NCBI GenBank assembly: GCA_025210455.1
Contig: JAOARQ010000013.1
Location: 124,001 to 188,000 of the forward strand
Direction: 5' to 3'
Origin: Pelagimonas sp.
GTDB taxonomy: Bacteria > Pseudomonadota > Alphaproteobacteria > Rhodobacterales > Rhodobacteraceae
Length of the DNA stretch: 64,000 bases
The notes below the pieces were generated by a model. That model was given only the letters and a program-made list of their open reading frames with translations, was not told where the DNA came from and searched no databases. The translations under genes were made by a program, and so were the position numbers. Of the stretch, positions 45,312-55,165 are shown in pieces; positions within the stretch are counted from its first letter, which is position 1; the number at the start of each line of letters is the position of its first letter.

Positions 45312-48300
45312 ATGACCAAATATGATGAAAATTGGGTCGCAGCCGAAGAGGCCAAGCGCCAGTTCATGTCGGACAACGGCATGTATCACGAAAGCGAAGA
45401 GCACAGCTCATGCGGGGTTGGCCTTGTGGTCAATCTGGATGGCAAGGCGACGCGATCAGTTGTTGAGGCCGGGATCACCGCGCTGAAAGCGATCTGGCAC
45501 CGTGGGGCTGTGGATGCGGATGGCAAGACAGGCGATGGCGCGGGCATTCACGTGCAGATTCCGGTGCCGTTCTTTTATGATCAGGTTGAGCGCACCGGCC
45601 ACAAGCCGCGCCACGATGAGCTGATTGCGGTGGGTCAGGTGTTCCTGCCGCGCACCGATCATGGGGCGCAGGAAGCCTGCCGGACCATCGTGGAAAGCGA
45701 AGTGCTGCGCATGGGCTATTACATCTATGGCTGGCGTCACGTGCCTGTTGAGGTGTCCTGCCTGGGCGAAAAGGCCAATGCGACCCGCCCTGAGATTGAA
45801 CAGATCCTGATTTCCAATTCCAAAGGGGTCGATGAAGAGACCTTTGAGCGCGAATTGTATGTGATCCGTCGCCGGATCGAAAAGGCGGCGGCCGCAGCGA
45901 ATATCAATGGCATCTATATTGCGTCGCTGTCGTGCCGGTCGATCATCTATAAGGGCATGATGCTGGCCGAGCAGGTGGCAGAGTTCTATCCAGACCTTCA
46001 GGACGCGCGCTTTGAAAGCGCCTTTGCGATCTATCACCAGCGCTATTCCACCAATACCTTCCCGCAGTGGTGGCTGGCGCAGCCGTTCCGCATGCTGGCG
46101 CATAACGGTGAGATCAACACGCTGAAAGGCAACGTCAACTGGATGAAGAGCCATGAAATCCGCATGGCAAGCACGTTTTTTGGTGAGCTGGCGGATGACA
46201 TCAAGCCGATTGTTGCGGCGGGGTCGTCTGACTCGGCGGCGCTGGATGGTGTCTTTGAGGTGATGGTGCGGGCCGGGCGTTCTGCGCCGATGGCCAAGAC
46301 AATGCTGGTGCCGGAAAGCTGGTCCAAGCAGGCGGTGGAACTGCCGCAGGCCTGGAAGGACATGTATTCCTATTGCAACAGCGTCATGGAGCCATGGGAT
46401 GGCCCGGCGGCGCTGGCCATGACGGATGGGCGCTGGGTCTGTGGCGGGCTTGACCGTAACGGTCTGCGTCCGATGCGCTATGTTGTGACTGGCGACGGGA
46501 TGCTGATTGCCGGGTCGGAGATCGGCATGGTGCCCACAGATGAGGCAACCGCGCGGGAAAAAGGCGCGTTGGGGCCGGGTCAGATGATTGCCGTCGATAT
46601 GAAAGAGGGCAAGCTGTACCACGACACCGAAATGAAAGACGCGCTGGCGGCGTCGCGTCCGTTTGGCGACTGGGTCGGCAAGATCAACGAACTGGACAGC
46701 AAGCTGTCTGCGGTTGAAGAAAAGCCGATGTTCAGCGGGAGCGAGATGCGTCAGCGTCAGATCGCGGCGGGCTATAGCATCGAAGAGCTGGAGCAGATCC
46801 TTGCGCCGATGGCTGAGGATGCCAAGGAAACGCTGGCCTCGATGGGCGATGACACCCCTTCGGCGGTTCTGTCAAAGAAATACCGCCCGCTGTCGCATTA
46901 CTTCCGTCAGAACTTTTCTCAGGTGACCAACCCGCCGATTGACAGCCTGCGGGAATACCGCGTGATGTCGCTGAAGACGCGCTTTGGCAACCTGAAGAAC
47001 GTGCTGGATGAAAGCAGTGCGCAGACCGAAATTCTGGTGCTGGATACGCCTTTCGTGGGCAATGCGCAGTTTGAAGAGCTGAAAAATCAGTTTGGATCAC
47101 CCTGCACCACCATCGACTGTACCTTTGAGCCGGGCACAGGCGCGTTGCAGGCAGCGCTGGATCGGGTCCGGGCCGAGGCTGAGGATGCTGTGCGTTCGGG
47201 CGCGGGGCACCTGATCCTGACCGACGAACATGTCAGCGCTGACCGGGTGGCGATGCCGATGATTCTGGCAACCAGCGCGGTGCACAGCCATCTGACACGC
47301 AATGGGCTGCGGACCTTCTGTTCGCTGAACGTGCGGTCGGCGGAGTGTATTGATCCGCATTATTTCGCGGTGCTGATCGGGTCGGGTGCGACTGTGGTGA
47401 ACGCCTATCTGGCGGAAGACAGCCTTGCGGATCGGATTGAACGCGGTCTGCTGGATATGTCGCTGACCGAGGCCGTGGCGCGCTATCGCGAAGCCATTGA
47501 TCAGGGCCTGCTGAAAATCATGTCTAAGATGGGTATCTCGGTGATCTCGTCTTATCGTGGCGGTCTGAACTTTGAAGCTGTGGGCCTGTCGCGCGCCATG
47601 TGTGCAGAGTTCTTCCCCGGTATGACCAGCCGCATTTCCGGTATCGGTGTCTCGGGCATTCAGAAAAAGGCCGAAGAGGTGCATGCCGCGGGCTTTCAGG
47701 GCACCAATGTGCTGCCCATCGGCGGGATCTATAAGGCGCGTAAATCTGGTGAGACCCATGCCTGGGGTGCGCAGACAATGCATCTGCTGCAATCGGCCTG
47801 TGACCGCGCCAGCTTTGAGCTGTGGAAACAGTATTCCAGCGCCATGCGGGCCAATCCGCCGATCCACCTGCGTGATCTTCTGGCGATCAAGCCCATGGGC
47901 AAGGCCATCCCGATTGAAGAGGTGGAAAGCATCACTTCGATCCGCAAGCGCTTTGTCACGCCGGGCATGAGCCTGGGCGCGCTGAGCCCGGAATCGCACA
48001 AGCTGCTGAATGTGGCGATGAACCGGATCGGGGCCAAGTCTGACAGTGGTGAAGGGGGCGAAGATCCGGCACATTTCGTGCCAGAGCCAAACGGCGACAA
48101 CCCATCGGCCAAGATCAAGCAGGTGGCTTCGGGCCGGTTTGGTGTGACTGCCGAATATCTGAACCACTGCGAAGAGCTGGAAATCAAGGTGGCTCAGGGG
48201 GCAAAACCCGGAGAGGGTGGCCAGCTGCCGGGCATGAAGGTGACCGATCTGATTGCGCGTCTGCGTCATTCGACCAAGGGCGTGACCCTGATTTCACCGC

Positions 48301-49841
48301 CGCCGCACCACGATATTTATTCAATCGAGGATCTGGCGCAGCTGATCTATGACCTGAAGCAGATCAACCCGACTGTGAAAGTCACGGTCAAGCTGGTGGC
48401 GGCCTCTGGTGTGGGCACGATTGCCGCTGGTGTGGCCAAGGCCGAAGCGGATACCATCCTGATTTCGGGCCACAATGGTGGCACCGGGGCGTCGCCTGCG
48501 ACCAGCATCAAATATGCCGGTCTGCCATGGGAAATGGGTCTGACCGAAGCGCATCAGGTTCTGGCGATGAACAACCTGCGCGATCGCGTGGTGCTGCGCA
48601 CCGATGGCGGTCTGCGCACAGGGCGTGACATTGTCATGGCGGCGATGATGGGGGCCGAGGAATACGGCATCGGCACTGCCGCGCTGATCGCGATGGGCTG
48701 TATCATGGTCCGCCAGTGCCAGTCGAACACCTGCCCGGTGGGCGTCTGTACCCAAGATCCTGAGCTGCGTGCCAAATTCACCGGCACTGCGGATAAGGTG
48801 GTGAACCTGATCACCTTCTATGCGCAGGAAGTGCGTGAGATTCTGGCCAGCATCGGGGCGAAATCCCTGGATGAGGTGATCGGCCGTGCCGATCTGCTGA
48901 GCCAGGTATCGCGTGGCTCTGAGCATCTGGATGATCTGGATCTGAACCCGCTGCTGATCCGTGTCGATGGGTCGGATGATATCGAATACAACCGGGATCG
49001 TCCGCGCAATGCTGTGCCCGATACGCTGGATGCGGAAATCGTGCGCGATGCGGCGCGGTTCCTGGAAGATGGCGAGAAGATGCAGCTGTCGTACACGGTG
49101 ATGAACACACACCGGACTGTGGGCACACGCACCTCTTCGCATATTGTGCGCAAGTTTGGCATGCGCAATGCGCTGCAGGATGATCACCTGCACGTCAAGC
49201 TGACGGGCTCGGCTGGGCAGGCGCTGGGGGCCTTTGCGGCGCCCGGTCTGAAACTGGAAGTGTCCGGTGATGCGAATGATTATGTTGGTAAGGGCCTGTC
49301 GGGGGGTATGATCGTGGTACGCCCGCCGCTGGTGTCACCGCTGGACGCGTCTGAGAACACCATCATCGGCAATACCGTTCTTTATGGGGCGACCGATGGT
49401 CATCTGTTTGCCGCAGGCCGCGCCGGCGAGCGCTTTGCTGTGCGCAACTCTGGGGCCAAGGTGGTGATTGAGGGCTGTGGTTCGAACGGGTGTGAATACA
49501 TGACCGGCGGTGTCGCGGTGATCCTTGGATCCATCGGGGCGAACTTTGGCGCGGGCATGACCGGCGGCATGGCGTACCTGTATGATCCAGAGGGGCTGTC
49601 GGCTGACATGATGAACATGGAAAGCCTTGTGACCTGTGCTGTCACCACCCCGGAATGGGAAGCGCAGCTGAAAGGCCTGATAGAACGTCATGTGGCTGAA
49701 ACCCGGTCGCGCAAGGGCGAACATATCCTGCAAAACTGGGATCTGGAGAAGGCGAACTTTGTTCAGGTCTGCCCAAAAGAGATGCTGGATAAGATCGCGC
49801 ATCCGCTGGGGATCGAAGACGCGGCCATCCCGGCTGAGTGA
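45312..49841 (+). CDS. gltB: Glutamate synthase large subunit
   Basis: 1509 residues. The first 33 residues are a propeptide; Cys34 (HSSCGVG) is the glutaminase nucleophile. Then come the central domain, the FMN-binding synthase domain with GEGGEDPAHF and HNGGTGASPATS, the 3Fe-4S cysteines in CIMVRQCQSNTCPVGVC (about 1130), and the C-terminal alpha-glucan-like helix (YGATDGHLFAAGRAGERFAV). It makes two glutamates from glutamine and 2-oxoglutarate with GltD. SD GGAGGAA. Confidence 0.95.
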   Translation: MTKYDENWVAAEEAKRQFMSDNGMYHESEEHSSCGVGLVVNLDGKATRSVVEAGITALKAIWHRGAVDADGKTGDGAGIHVQIPVPFFYDQVERTGHKPRHDELIAVGQVFLPRTDHGAQEACRTIVESEVLRMGYYIYGWRHVPVEVSCLGEKANATRPEIEQILISNSKGVDEETFERELYVIRRRIEKAAAAANINGIYIASLSCRSIIYKGMMLAEQVAEFYPDLQDARFESAFAIYHQRYSTNTFPQWWLAQPFRMLAHNGEINTLKGNVNWMKSHEIRMASTFFGELADDIKPIVAAGSSDSAALDGVFEVMVRAGRSAPMAKTMLVPESWSKQAVELPQAWKDMYSYCNSVMEPWDGPAALAMTDGRWVCGGLDRNGLRPMRYVVTGDGMLIAGSEIGMVPTDEATAREKGALGPGQMIAVDMKEGKLYHDTEMKDALAASRPFGDWVGKINELDSKLSAVEEKPMFSGSEMRQRQIAAGYSIEELEQILAPMAEDAKETLASMGDDTPSAVLSKKYRPLSHYFRQNFSQVTNPPIDSLREYRVMSLKTRFGNLKNVLDESSAQTEILVLDTPFVGNAQFEELKNQFGSPCTTIDCTFEPGTGALQAALDRVRAEAEDAVRSGAGHLILTDEHVSADRVAMPMILATSAVHSHLTRNGLRTFCSLNVRSAECIDPHYFAVLIGSGATVVNAYLAEDSLADRIERGLLDMSLTEAVARYREAIDQGLLKIMSKMGISVISSYRGGLNFEAVGLSRAMCAEFFPGMTSRISGIGVSGIQKKAEEVHAAGFQGTNVLPIGGIYKARKSGETHAWGAQTMHLLQSACDRASFELWKQYSSAMRANPPIHLRDLLAIKPMGKAIPIEEVESITSIRKRFVTPGMSLGALSPESHKLLNVAMNRIGAKSDSGEGGEDPAHFVPEPNGDNPSAKIKQVASGRFGVTAEYLNHCEELEIKVAQGAKPGEGGQLPGMKVTDLIARLRHSTKGVTLISPPPHHDIYSIEDLAQLIYDLKQINPTVKVTVKLVAASGVGTIAAGVAKAEADTILISGHNGGTGASPATSIKYAGLPWEMGLTEAHQVLAMNNLRDRVVLRTDGGLRTGRDIVMAAMMGAEEYGIGTAALIAMGCIMVRQCQSNTCPVGVCTQDPELRAKFTGTADKVVNLITFYAQEVREILASIGAKSLDEVIGRADLLSQVSRGSEHLDDLDLNPLLIRVDGSDDIEYNRDRPRNAVPDTLDAEIVRDAARFLEDGEKMQLSYTVMNTHRTVGTRTSSHIVRKFGMRNALQDDHLHVKLTGSAGQALGAFAAPGLKLEVSGDANDYVGKGLSGGMIVVRPPLVSPLDASENTIIGNTVLYGATDGHLFAAGRAGERFAVRNSGAKVVIEGCGSNGCEYMTGGVAVILGSIGANFGAGMTGGMAYLYDPEGLSADMMNMESLVTCAVTTPEWEAQLKGLIERHVAETRSRKGEHILQNWDLEKANFVQVCPKEMLDKIAHPLGIEDAAIPAE

Positions 49842-49863
49842 TCTGACCCCATAGATTTTGGAT

Positions 49864-49890
49864 AGCCCCCGGTTTTCCGGGGGCTTTTCT
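49864..49890 (+). terminator. gltB terminator
   Basis: AGCCCCCGG and CCGGGGGCT form a perfect 9-bp stem with a TTTT loop, followed by TTTTCTTT, 22 bases after the gltB stop. Confidence 0.9.
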
Positions 49891-49982
49891 TTGCGCGGGT
49901 CTCTGCCGGTGCGGAAATCCTGCCTTGTGAATGCTGTGGGGGCGGGTCTTGATGCGGGCAGGGTTTTCAGAAAGGTTTTGGT

Positions 49983-51461
49983 ATGAAGTCGACCGGGATA
50001 CGCTTTGCGATTGTGGGGGCGCTGACGTTGATCATGTTCATTCCGCTGTTCTTTGCGGCTGAGCTGATCAATGAACGCAAACGCTATTCTCAGTCCACCA
50101 TCGAAAGCGTGGGGCAGGAATGGGGTGGCGCGCAAAGCCTGTCGGGCCCGGTGATGGTGATTCCGGTTGAACGCCACTATACCGTAGTTGAACAGCGGCA
50201 AAAGCTGGATCCGGTGACAAATGCGATCCTGCGCGATCCGGTGACGAAATCACCGATCATGGAAGAAATCGAGGTGGCGCGGGTGGACCGGGAAAACCCG
50301 ATTTACCTGTATCCTGAACGCTATGATGTCGATCTGGATATTCAGACGGAAATTCGCAGCCGGGGCATTTTCCGCGCGCCCGTCTATCAGGCGCAGGCGC
50401 AGATGCGGTTTGATTTCGATTTTGATCTGACCAAACGGGTGATCACCAAAGAGAATGTGATTTTATGGGATCGGGCCAATCTGCGGCTTTATGTGTCGGC
50501 CAACCGGGCGTTGCGTGGCGCGGCTGAACTGACCGTGGATGGGCAACCGCTAAAGGCCGAGCCGCTGACCGGGCGGGCGGGCTTTGTTGTGGCGACGGGG
50601 GACCCGCGTGGCAATGACAAGTATGAGCTGAAGCTGGGCTTTAACGGCGCACAAGAGGTTTTTGTCGCGCCGGTTGGGCGGACCACGGTGGTGAATATGA
50701 ACAGTGACTGGCCGCATCCGTCGTTTTCCGGGGGCTTTTTGCCGAATGATCACCAGATCAGTGAAACCGCTTTTTCTGCCAATTGGAATATCCCGCATCT
50801 GGCGCGCACCCTGCCGCAGGTGAGCCGCGAAGACACCGATGCGCGGGCGCGGTCGGGGGATATTTCCTTTGGCGTGCGGCTGATCGAGCCGAATGACTTC
50901 TATCAAAAGGCCTTTCGTGCAGCGCGCTATGGGATCCTGTTCATTGCGCTGACGTTCCTGACCATCTTGTTGACAGAAAAGGCCAGCGCCCGGCCGACGC
51001 ACCCGGTGCAGTATATTCTGGTGGGGCTGGCGCAGACGGTGTTTGTGCTGCTGATGGTGTCTTATGCGGAACATCTGGGGTTTGAGACATCATATCTGAT
51101 TTCCGCAGGCGCGACGATTGCCCTGCTGACCCTGTTTGGGGTGATTGCGCTGAAGATGGGGGCGCGGGTCTGGGTGCTGACGGTGGCGCTGATTGTGGTC
51201 TATGCGGTGCTATATCTGATCCTGAAATCGGCGGATTATGCGCTGCTGGCGGGATCGACGCTGGCCTTCCTGGCGCTGGCCATCACCATGATCGCCACCC
51301 GTAACGAAGATTGGTATGGGCCGGAAAAACCGGCAGCGGCGACTGCACCCGATGCCCCGGGCCCCAGCGCGGCACCTGCACCTGAAGCCGCGCCGGAGCG
51401 GGCGGCAGAGCCTGTCAAAGACACCCCGTCAGAGCCGAAATCGCCCTGGCCCGGCGGCTGA
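49983..51461 (+). CDS. creD: CreD-family inner membrane protein
   Basis: 492 residues. One N-terminal span (AIVGALTLIMFIPLFFAAEL), a long periplasmic domain (about 35-320), then five to six C-terminal spans and an A/P/E-rich tail (about 450-492). This matches CreD, linked in enterobacteria to envelope stress and beta-lactam or colicin tolerance; no CreBC two-component pair is nearby. Function here is unproven. Confidence 0.85.
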   Translation: MKSTGIRFAIVGALTLIMFIPLFFAAELINERKRYSQSTIESVGQEWGGAQSLSGPVMVIPVERHYTVVEQRQKLDPVTNAILRDPVTKSPIMEEIEVARVDRENPIYLYPERYDVDLDIQTEIRSRGIFRAPVYQAQAQMRFDFDFDLTKRVITKENVILWDRANLRLYVSANRALRGAAELTVDGQPLKAEPLTGRAGFVVATGDPRGNDKYELKLGFNGAQEVFVAPVGRTTVVNMNSDWPHPSFSGGFLPNDHQISETAFSANWNIPHLARTLPQVSREDTDARARSGDISFGVRLIEPNDFYQKAFRAARYGILFIALTFLTILLTEKASARPTHPVQYILVGLAQTVFVLLMVSYAEHLGFETSYLISAGATIALLTLFGVIALKMGARVWVLTVALIVVYAVLYLILKSADYALLAGSTLAFLALAITMIATRNEDWYGPEKPAAATAPDAPGPSAAPAPEAAPERAAEPVKDTPSEPKSPWPGG

Positions 51462-51531
51462 GACAGGTTGCGCTTGACCGCTGCTGATTTCTCTGCCCCA
51501 AAGTGCGGGCGGAGAATAGCAAAGTGCGGCC

Positions 51532-52443
51532 ATGGTTTTTATCACGATCCTTCTGGGGCTTTTGCCCAGCTTCCTTTTGGTGGGGCTAGGCGGGATGCTG
51601 CGCAACCGGCTCAGTGTGAATGCCTGGCAGGGGTTGGATAAGCTTAACTTTGAGATCCTCTTTCCGGCGTTGCTGTTTGTGGCCGCATCGGGGCGGCCTA
51701 TCGCCCTGTCTGAGGTGTTGCGCATTGGTCCGGCTGTCTGGATGATTTTGACATTTGGGCTGGTGCTGGGCTATGCGGCGCGGCGCTTTGGGCCGGAAAA
51801 GTTCCTTGATTTTGCGGGCTGCTGGCAGACGGCCTGGCGCTTCAACACCGCGCTGGCCTTTGTGGCGATTGAAACCCTGCCGCAGGCGCAGCCTGCGCAA
51901 TTGGCCGTGGCTGTGGGCATGGGGGTGCCGGTGGCAAATGTCTTTGCGGTGTCAGCCCTGTCGCGCGGGGGCAGCCTGGGGGCTTTGGCGACAGTCAAGA
52001 AAGTGGCGCTGAATCCGTTTTTGCTGGCGTCGCTGTCGGGGGTGATTGTGGGGTTAAGCGGGATCAGCATCCCGCAGCCGGTTCTGGCCCCGCTGGCGAT
52101 GCTGGCGCAGGCGGCGATTCCGGTGGCATTGATTTCCATCGGGGCAACAATGGATTGGGGTGCCTTGGCGCGGCTAAGCCGCTTTGATGCCATATTGAAT
52201 GGGGTGCGGCTGGTTGTTCTGCCTTTGGGGACAGTGCTGGCCTGCCTGATCTTTAACGTGCCCGGCAATCTGGCGGCTGTGTTGGTGCTGTTTTCGGCGA
52301 TGCCCACGGCATCAGCTTGTCATGTATTGGCAGCGGGGTTTGGCGCGGATCGCACGCTGGTGGCGACATTGGTGGCGCAATCGACGTTGCTGGGCGCGGT
52401 GACATTGCCGATCTGGATCACTCTGGCGGCGCTGCTGTTCTGA
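51532..52443 (+). CDS. AEC-family transporter
   Basis: 303 residues, about ten membrane spans. It starts FITILLGLLPSFLLVGLGGM and ends FSAMPTASACHVLAAGFGAD, a segment typical of the auxin-efflux-carrier (MdcF-like) family. A likely carboxylate or amino-acid exporter or importer; the substrate is unknown. Upstream of and in the same direction as the LysR regulator. Confidence 0.85.
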   Translation: MVFITILLGLLPSFLLVGLGGMLRNRLSVNAWQGLDKLNFEILFPALLFVAASGRPIALSEVLRIGPAVWMILTFGLVLGYAARRFGPEKFLDFAGCWQTAWRFNTALAFVAIETLPQAQPAQLAVAVGMGVPVANVFAVSALSRGGSLGALATVKKVALNPFLLASLSGVIVGLSGISIPQPVLAPLAMLAQAAIPVALISIGATMDWGALARLSRFDAILNGVRLVVLPLGTVLACLIFNVPGNLAAVLVLFSAMPTASACHVLAAGFGADRTLVATLVAQSTLLGAVTLPIWITLAALLF

Positions 52444-52573
52444 TTGTTTCTCTGTTTCCGGTGGGCAAACAGCGCGGATGAATACCCCGGTATTGTCCGA
52501 CCCTTGCCCAGATTGTGCCCGAATCTATCCGCATACCTGTTTCCAGATTAGAAACCGAAAAGTGGAGACGGAT

Positions 52574-53479
52574 ATGGATCGTCTGACTGAAATGGAGGCA
52601 TTTGCCACTGTCGTGGACCAGGGTGGGTTCACAGATGCCGCCAAGAAGATGGGGATCTCGAAATCTGCCGTGTCCAAACACGTCTCAAGTCTGGAGGCCC
52701 GTCTGGGGGCGCGGTTGCTGAACCGCACCACGCGCCGGGTCAGCCCGACCGAGATTGGCCTGGCCTATTATGACCGCGCCCGCCGTGTGCTGAACGACGC
52801 AGGCGAAGCGGATGCGCTGGTGACCTCGATGCAATCCGCGCCTTCTGGGCTGTTGCGGATTTCGGTTGCGACAGATTTTGGTGTGAACCATCTAAGCCCG
52901 GTTCTGGGCGAGTTTCTGGCAGAGTTCCCGGAAATCACGGTGAACATGGTGCTGAACAACCGCTATGTTGAGCTGATTTCCGAAGGTTTTGACATGGCAA
53001 TCCGCATTGGCGAGCTGGAAGACAGCACCCTGCGGGCCCGCAAGCTGACAGAAACCACCAAGCGTATGATCGCCGCGCCCGGCTACTTTGAAAAATACGG
53101 CCGCCCGCAGCGCATTGATGATCTGAACGAACATAAGCTGCTGCATTATTCGAACCAGTCGTCGGGCAATGTGTGGAAACTGACCGCGCCATCGGGTGAA
53201 AAACGTCAGGTGCGCACCGCGGGCTGGCTGACTGTGAATGATGGGCAGTCGCTGCTGAATGCCTGCGTTGCAGGGCTGGGTATCGCTTATCTGCCCTCTT
53301 ATCTTTATCACGAAGCCATGGAGGCCGGGCTGGTCGAAGACGCCATGCCGGATCTGCCGCTGGAAACGCAGGGCGTTTACGCGGTCTACCCGCCGGGCCG
53401 GTTTACCCAGCCCAAGGTGCGCGCTTTCATTGATTTCCTGGTGCACGCTTTTGCCGAAAAAGGCCCACATCAGTGGTGA
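52574..53479 (+). CDS. LysR-type regulator
   Basis: 301 residues. Winged helix at the N-terminus (EAFATVVDQGGFTDAAKKMG, then SAVSKHVSSLEARLGARLLN), then a substrate-binding domain. The start at ATG 52574 fits the family; the frame is open to 52478. Closest in feel to the CrgA/YafC branch (DMAIRIGELEDSTL). It follows the AEC transporter and may control it, but LysR targets are usually divergent. Confidence 0.88.
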   Translation: MDRLTEMEAFATVVDQGGFTDAAKKMGISKSAVSKHVSSLEARLGARLLNRTTRRVSPTEIGLAYYDRARRVLNDAGEADALVTSMQSAPSGLLRISVATDFGVNHLSPVLGEFLAEFPEITVNMVLNNRYVELISEGFDMAIRIGELEDSTLRARKLTETTKRMIAAPGYFEKYGRPQRIDDLNEHKLLHYSNQSSGNVWKLTAPSGEKRQVRTAGWLTVNDGQSLLNACVAGLGIAYLPSYLYHEAMEAGLVEDAMPDLPLETQGVYAVYPPGRFTQPKVRAFIDFLVHAFAEKGPHQW

Positions 53480-53534
53480 TCGGCTGACCTTGTTTTCTTC
53501 CCCAGCCTGTCCAAGACTTCAGGCCACCTCGTTG

Positions 53535-53563
53535 CTCCGTCGCATTGCGGCGGAGTTTTTTTA
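53535..53563 (+). terminator. Terminator after the LysR gene
   Basis: CTCCGTCGC pairs with GCGGCGGAG around an ATT loop, followed by TTTTTTT. It isolates the rplJL promoter from read-through. Confidence 0.88.
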
Positions 53564-53679
53564 TCTGGTGCAAGAAATTGCTTTCTTTCTGTGGCCGGGG
53601 GCGGTATCAGCCCCACCTGTGATGCCCTGTTGGGGTATTGCGATTCGTCCGAGACGGTGGGTGAACCCGACATGTGGTT

Positions 53680-53850
53680 CATAATTCCTGCCTGAGACGG
53701 GAAGAGACATCTTTAAATCCGACCCCGGTTTCCGGCTGTCGGTCACAGGATGCGTCGACCCTTCTTCGGATTAAGTGGCTTGGGAACCCCTTGGGGCATC
53801 CGGGCCGAATTGAGCCGGAGGGTCCGCCCTCCACTACTTGGAGTGAAACT
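53680..53850 (+). promoter_or_regulatory. Structured rplJL leader (L10-leader-like)
   Basis: AATCCGA (53716-53722) pairs with TCGGATT (53766-53772), enclosing a CCGG/CCGG hairpin. A GGAGGG/CCCTCC hairpin (53817-53832) lies 18 bases before the rplJ start. In other bacteria L10(L12)4 binds such a leader to repress its own translation. The remaining part of the gap after 53480, about 53564-53680, must hold the promoter, which I could not fix. Confidence 0.55.
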
Positions 53851-54369
53851 GTGGATAGAGCCCAGAAAGAACAATTGGTCGAAGAGCTCGGCCAGATCTT
53901 CCAAAGCTCTGGCGTTGTGGTGGTATCCCGCTACGAGGGTCTCACGGTTGCCGAGATGACGGACCTGCGCAACCGCGCACGTGCAGCAGAAGCTGTGGTT
54001 CGTGTCACCAAGAACAGGCTTGCCAAAATCGCCATCAAGGACACCGACTGCGAAAGCATCGGCGAATACCTGGATGGTATGACTGTACTGACCTACTCGG
54101 AAGACCCTGTGGCTGCGGCCAAGGTCGTCGAGGATTTCGCCAAGACCAACGATAAGTTCCAGGTCCTTGGCGGTGCAATGGGTGGTACTGCTCTTGATCG
54201 TGCTGGCGTTGAAGCCGTGTCGAAAATGCCTTCTCGCGAGGAGCTTATTGCTTCGATCGTGGGCTGCATCGGCGCACCTGCTTCGAACATCGCTGGCGCA
54301 ATTGGCGCACCTGCTTCGAATATCGCTTCGATCCTTTCCACAATCGAGGAAAAGGGCGAGGCGGCTTAA
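53851..54369 (+). CDS. rplJ: 50S ribosomal protein L10
   Basis: 172 residues. [20 protein letters not shown], the RNA-binding start, then [12 protein letters not shown] and the tail [17 protein letters not shown] that binds L12 dimers. GTG at 53851 follows GGAG by 8 bases and gives the usual length. Stalk base of the large subunit. Confidence 0.93.
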   Translation: MDRAQKEQLVEELGQIFQSSGVVVVSRYEGLTVAEMTDLRNRARAAEAVVRVTKNRLAKIAIKDTDCESIGEYLDGMTVLTYSEDPVAAAKVVEDFAKTNDKFQVLGGAMGGTALDRAGVEAVSKMPSREELIASIVGCIGAPASNIAGAIGAPASNIASILSTIEEKGEAA

Positions 54370-54444
54370 CGGCACCTTGGAAGATCCGCGTAGGGCAATC
54401 GCCCACACGTTGGAACACATCTTATATACTGAAAGAGTCTCAAA

Positions 54445-54825
54445 ATGGCTGATCTTAAAGCACTCGCAGAAAGCATCGTTGGTCTGACCCTGCTGGAAGC
54501 ACAAGAACTGAAAACCATCCTGAAGGATGAGTACGGCATCGAGCCCGCAGCTGGCGGCGCTGTTATGGTTGCTGGTCCTGCAGGCGACGCCGGTGGCGCA
54601 GCTGCAGAAGAGCAGACCGAGTTCGACGTTATCCTGAAGTCGGCTGGCGACAAGAAAATCAACGTCATCAAAGAAGTCCGCGGCATCACCGGCCTGGGCC
54701 TCAAAGAAGCTAAAGAGCTGGTTGAAGCCGGCGGCAAAGCTGTCAAAGAAGGCGTTGACAAAGCTGAAGCTGAAGAAATCAAGAAAAAGCTGGAAGAAGC
54801 AGGCGCTGAAGTCGAGCTTAAGTAA
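54445..54825 (+). CDS. rplL: 50S ribosomal protein L7/L12
   Basis: 126 residues. An N-terminal dimer domain ([20 protein letters not shown]), an Ala/Gly hinge ([13 protein letters not shown]) and the factor-binding C-domain ([20 protein letters not shown]). It recruits translation factors. A strong terminator follows, and rpoB does not. Confidence 0.95.
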   Translation: MADLKALAESIVGLTLLEAQELKTILKDEYGIEPAAGGAVMVAGPAGDAGGAAAEEQTEFDVILKSAGDKKINVIKEVRGITGLGLKEAKELVEAGGKAVKEGVDKAEAEEIKKKLEEAGAEVELK

Positions 54826-54846
54826 TCCCCTTACGGGTTTTACAGG

Positions 54847-54880
54847 AAACGGCGGTCCCATCGGGCCGCCGTTTTCGTTT
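54847..54880 (+). terminator. rplL terminator
   Basis: AAACGGCGG and CCGCCGTTT, with inner CCC/GGG, form a strong stem followed by TCGTTT. It closes the rplJL transcript. Confidence 0.88.
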
Positions 54881-55165
54881 GGGGGGCTGAGTATTTATTC
54901 GTTGGTGAATGTGATTGTCTTGGAATGTTAGGTGGTGACTGTTTTCAGCAGGCGTCTGCAATTGAATGCTGAATGGGCTGGGTGCTGCCACACGGCCATT
55001 TGTCTGTTTGAGGTTGAGGTCCGCCCATTTTGCCGAATGCTGCATGATGATTGAATGTCAGTTAAATCCAACCAACGGGGCGAGGGAAGCCCCATCTTTT
55101 GATGGTGCGAGCATCTGAAGAACGCTACCGTGCGCTCGAAGAAAATAGATGAAAGAGGCTGAGCA
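54881..55165. other. Gene-free stretch, A/T-richer
   Basis: About 285 bases without a supported gene. The composition is visibly richer in A and T than the flanks. Nothing more was identified; it likely holds the promoter of the DJ-1/PfpI gene. Confidence 0.4.

Noticed and set aside
45456-49193. Several 290-390-residue minus-strand ORFs opposite gltB
   Set aside because: All lie antisense to the glutamate synthase frame, rich in His and Arg, with no family.
53743-54861. 372-residue minus-strand ORF opposite rplJL
   Set aside because: Antisense to ribosomal protein genes.
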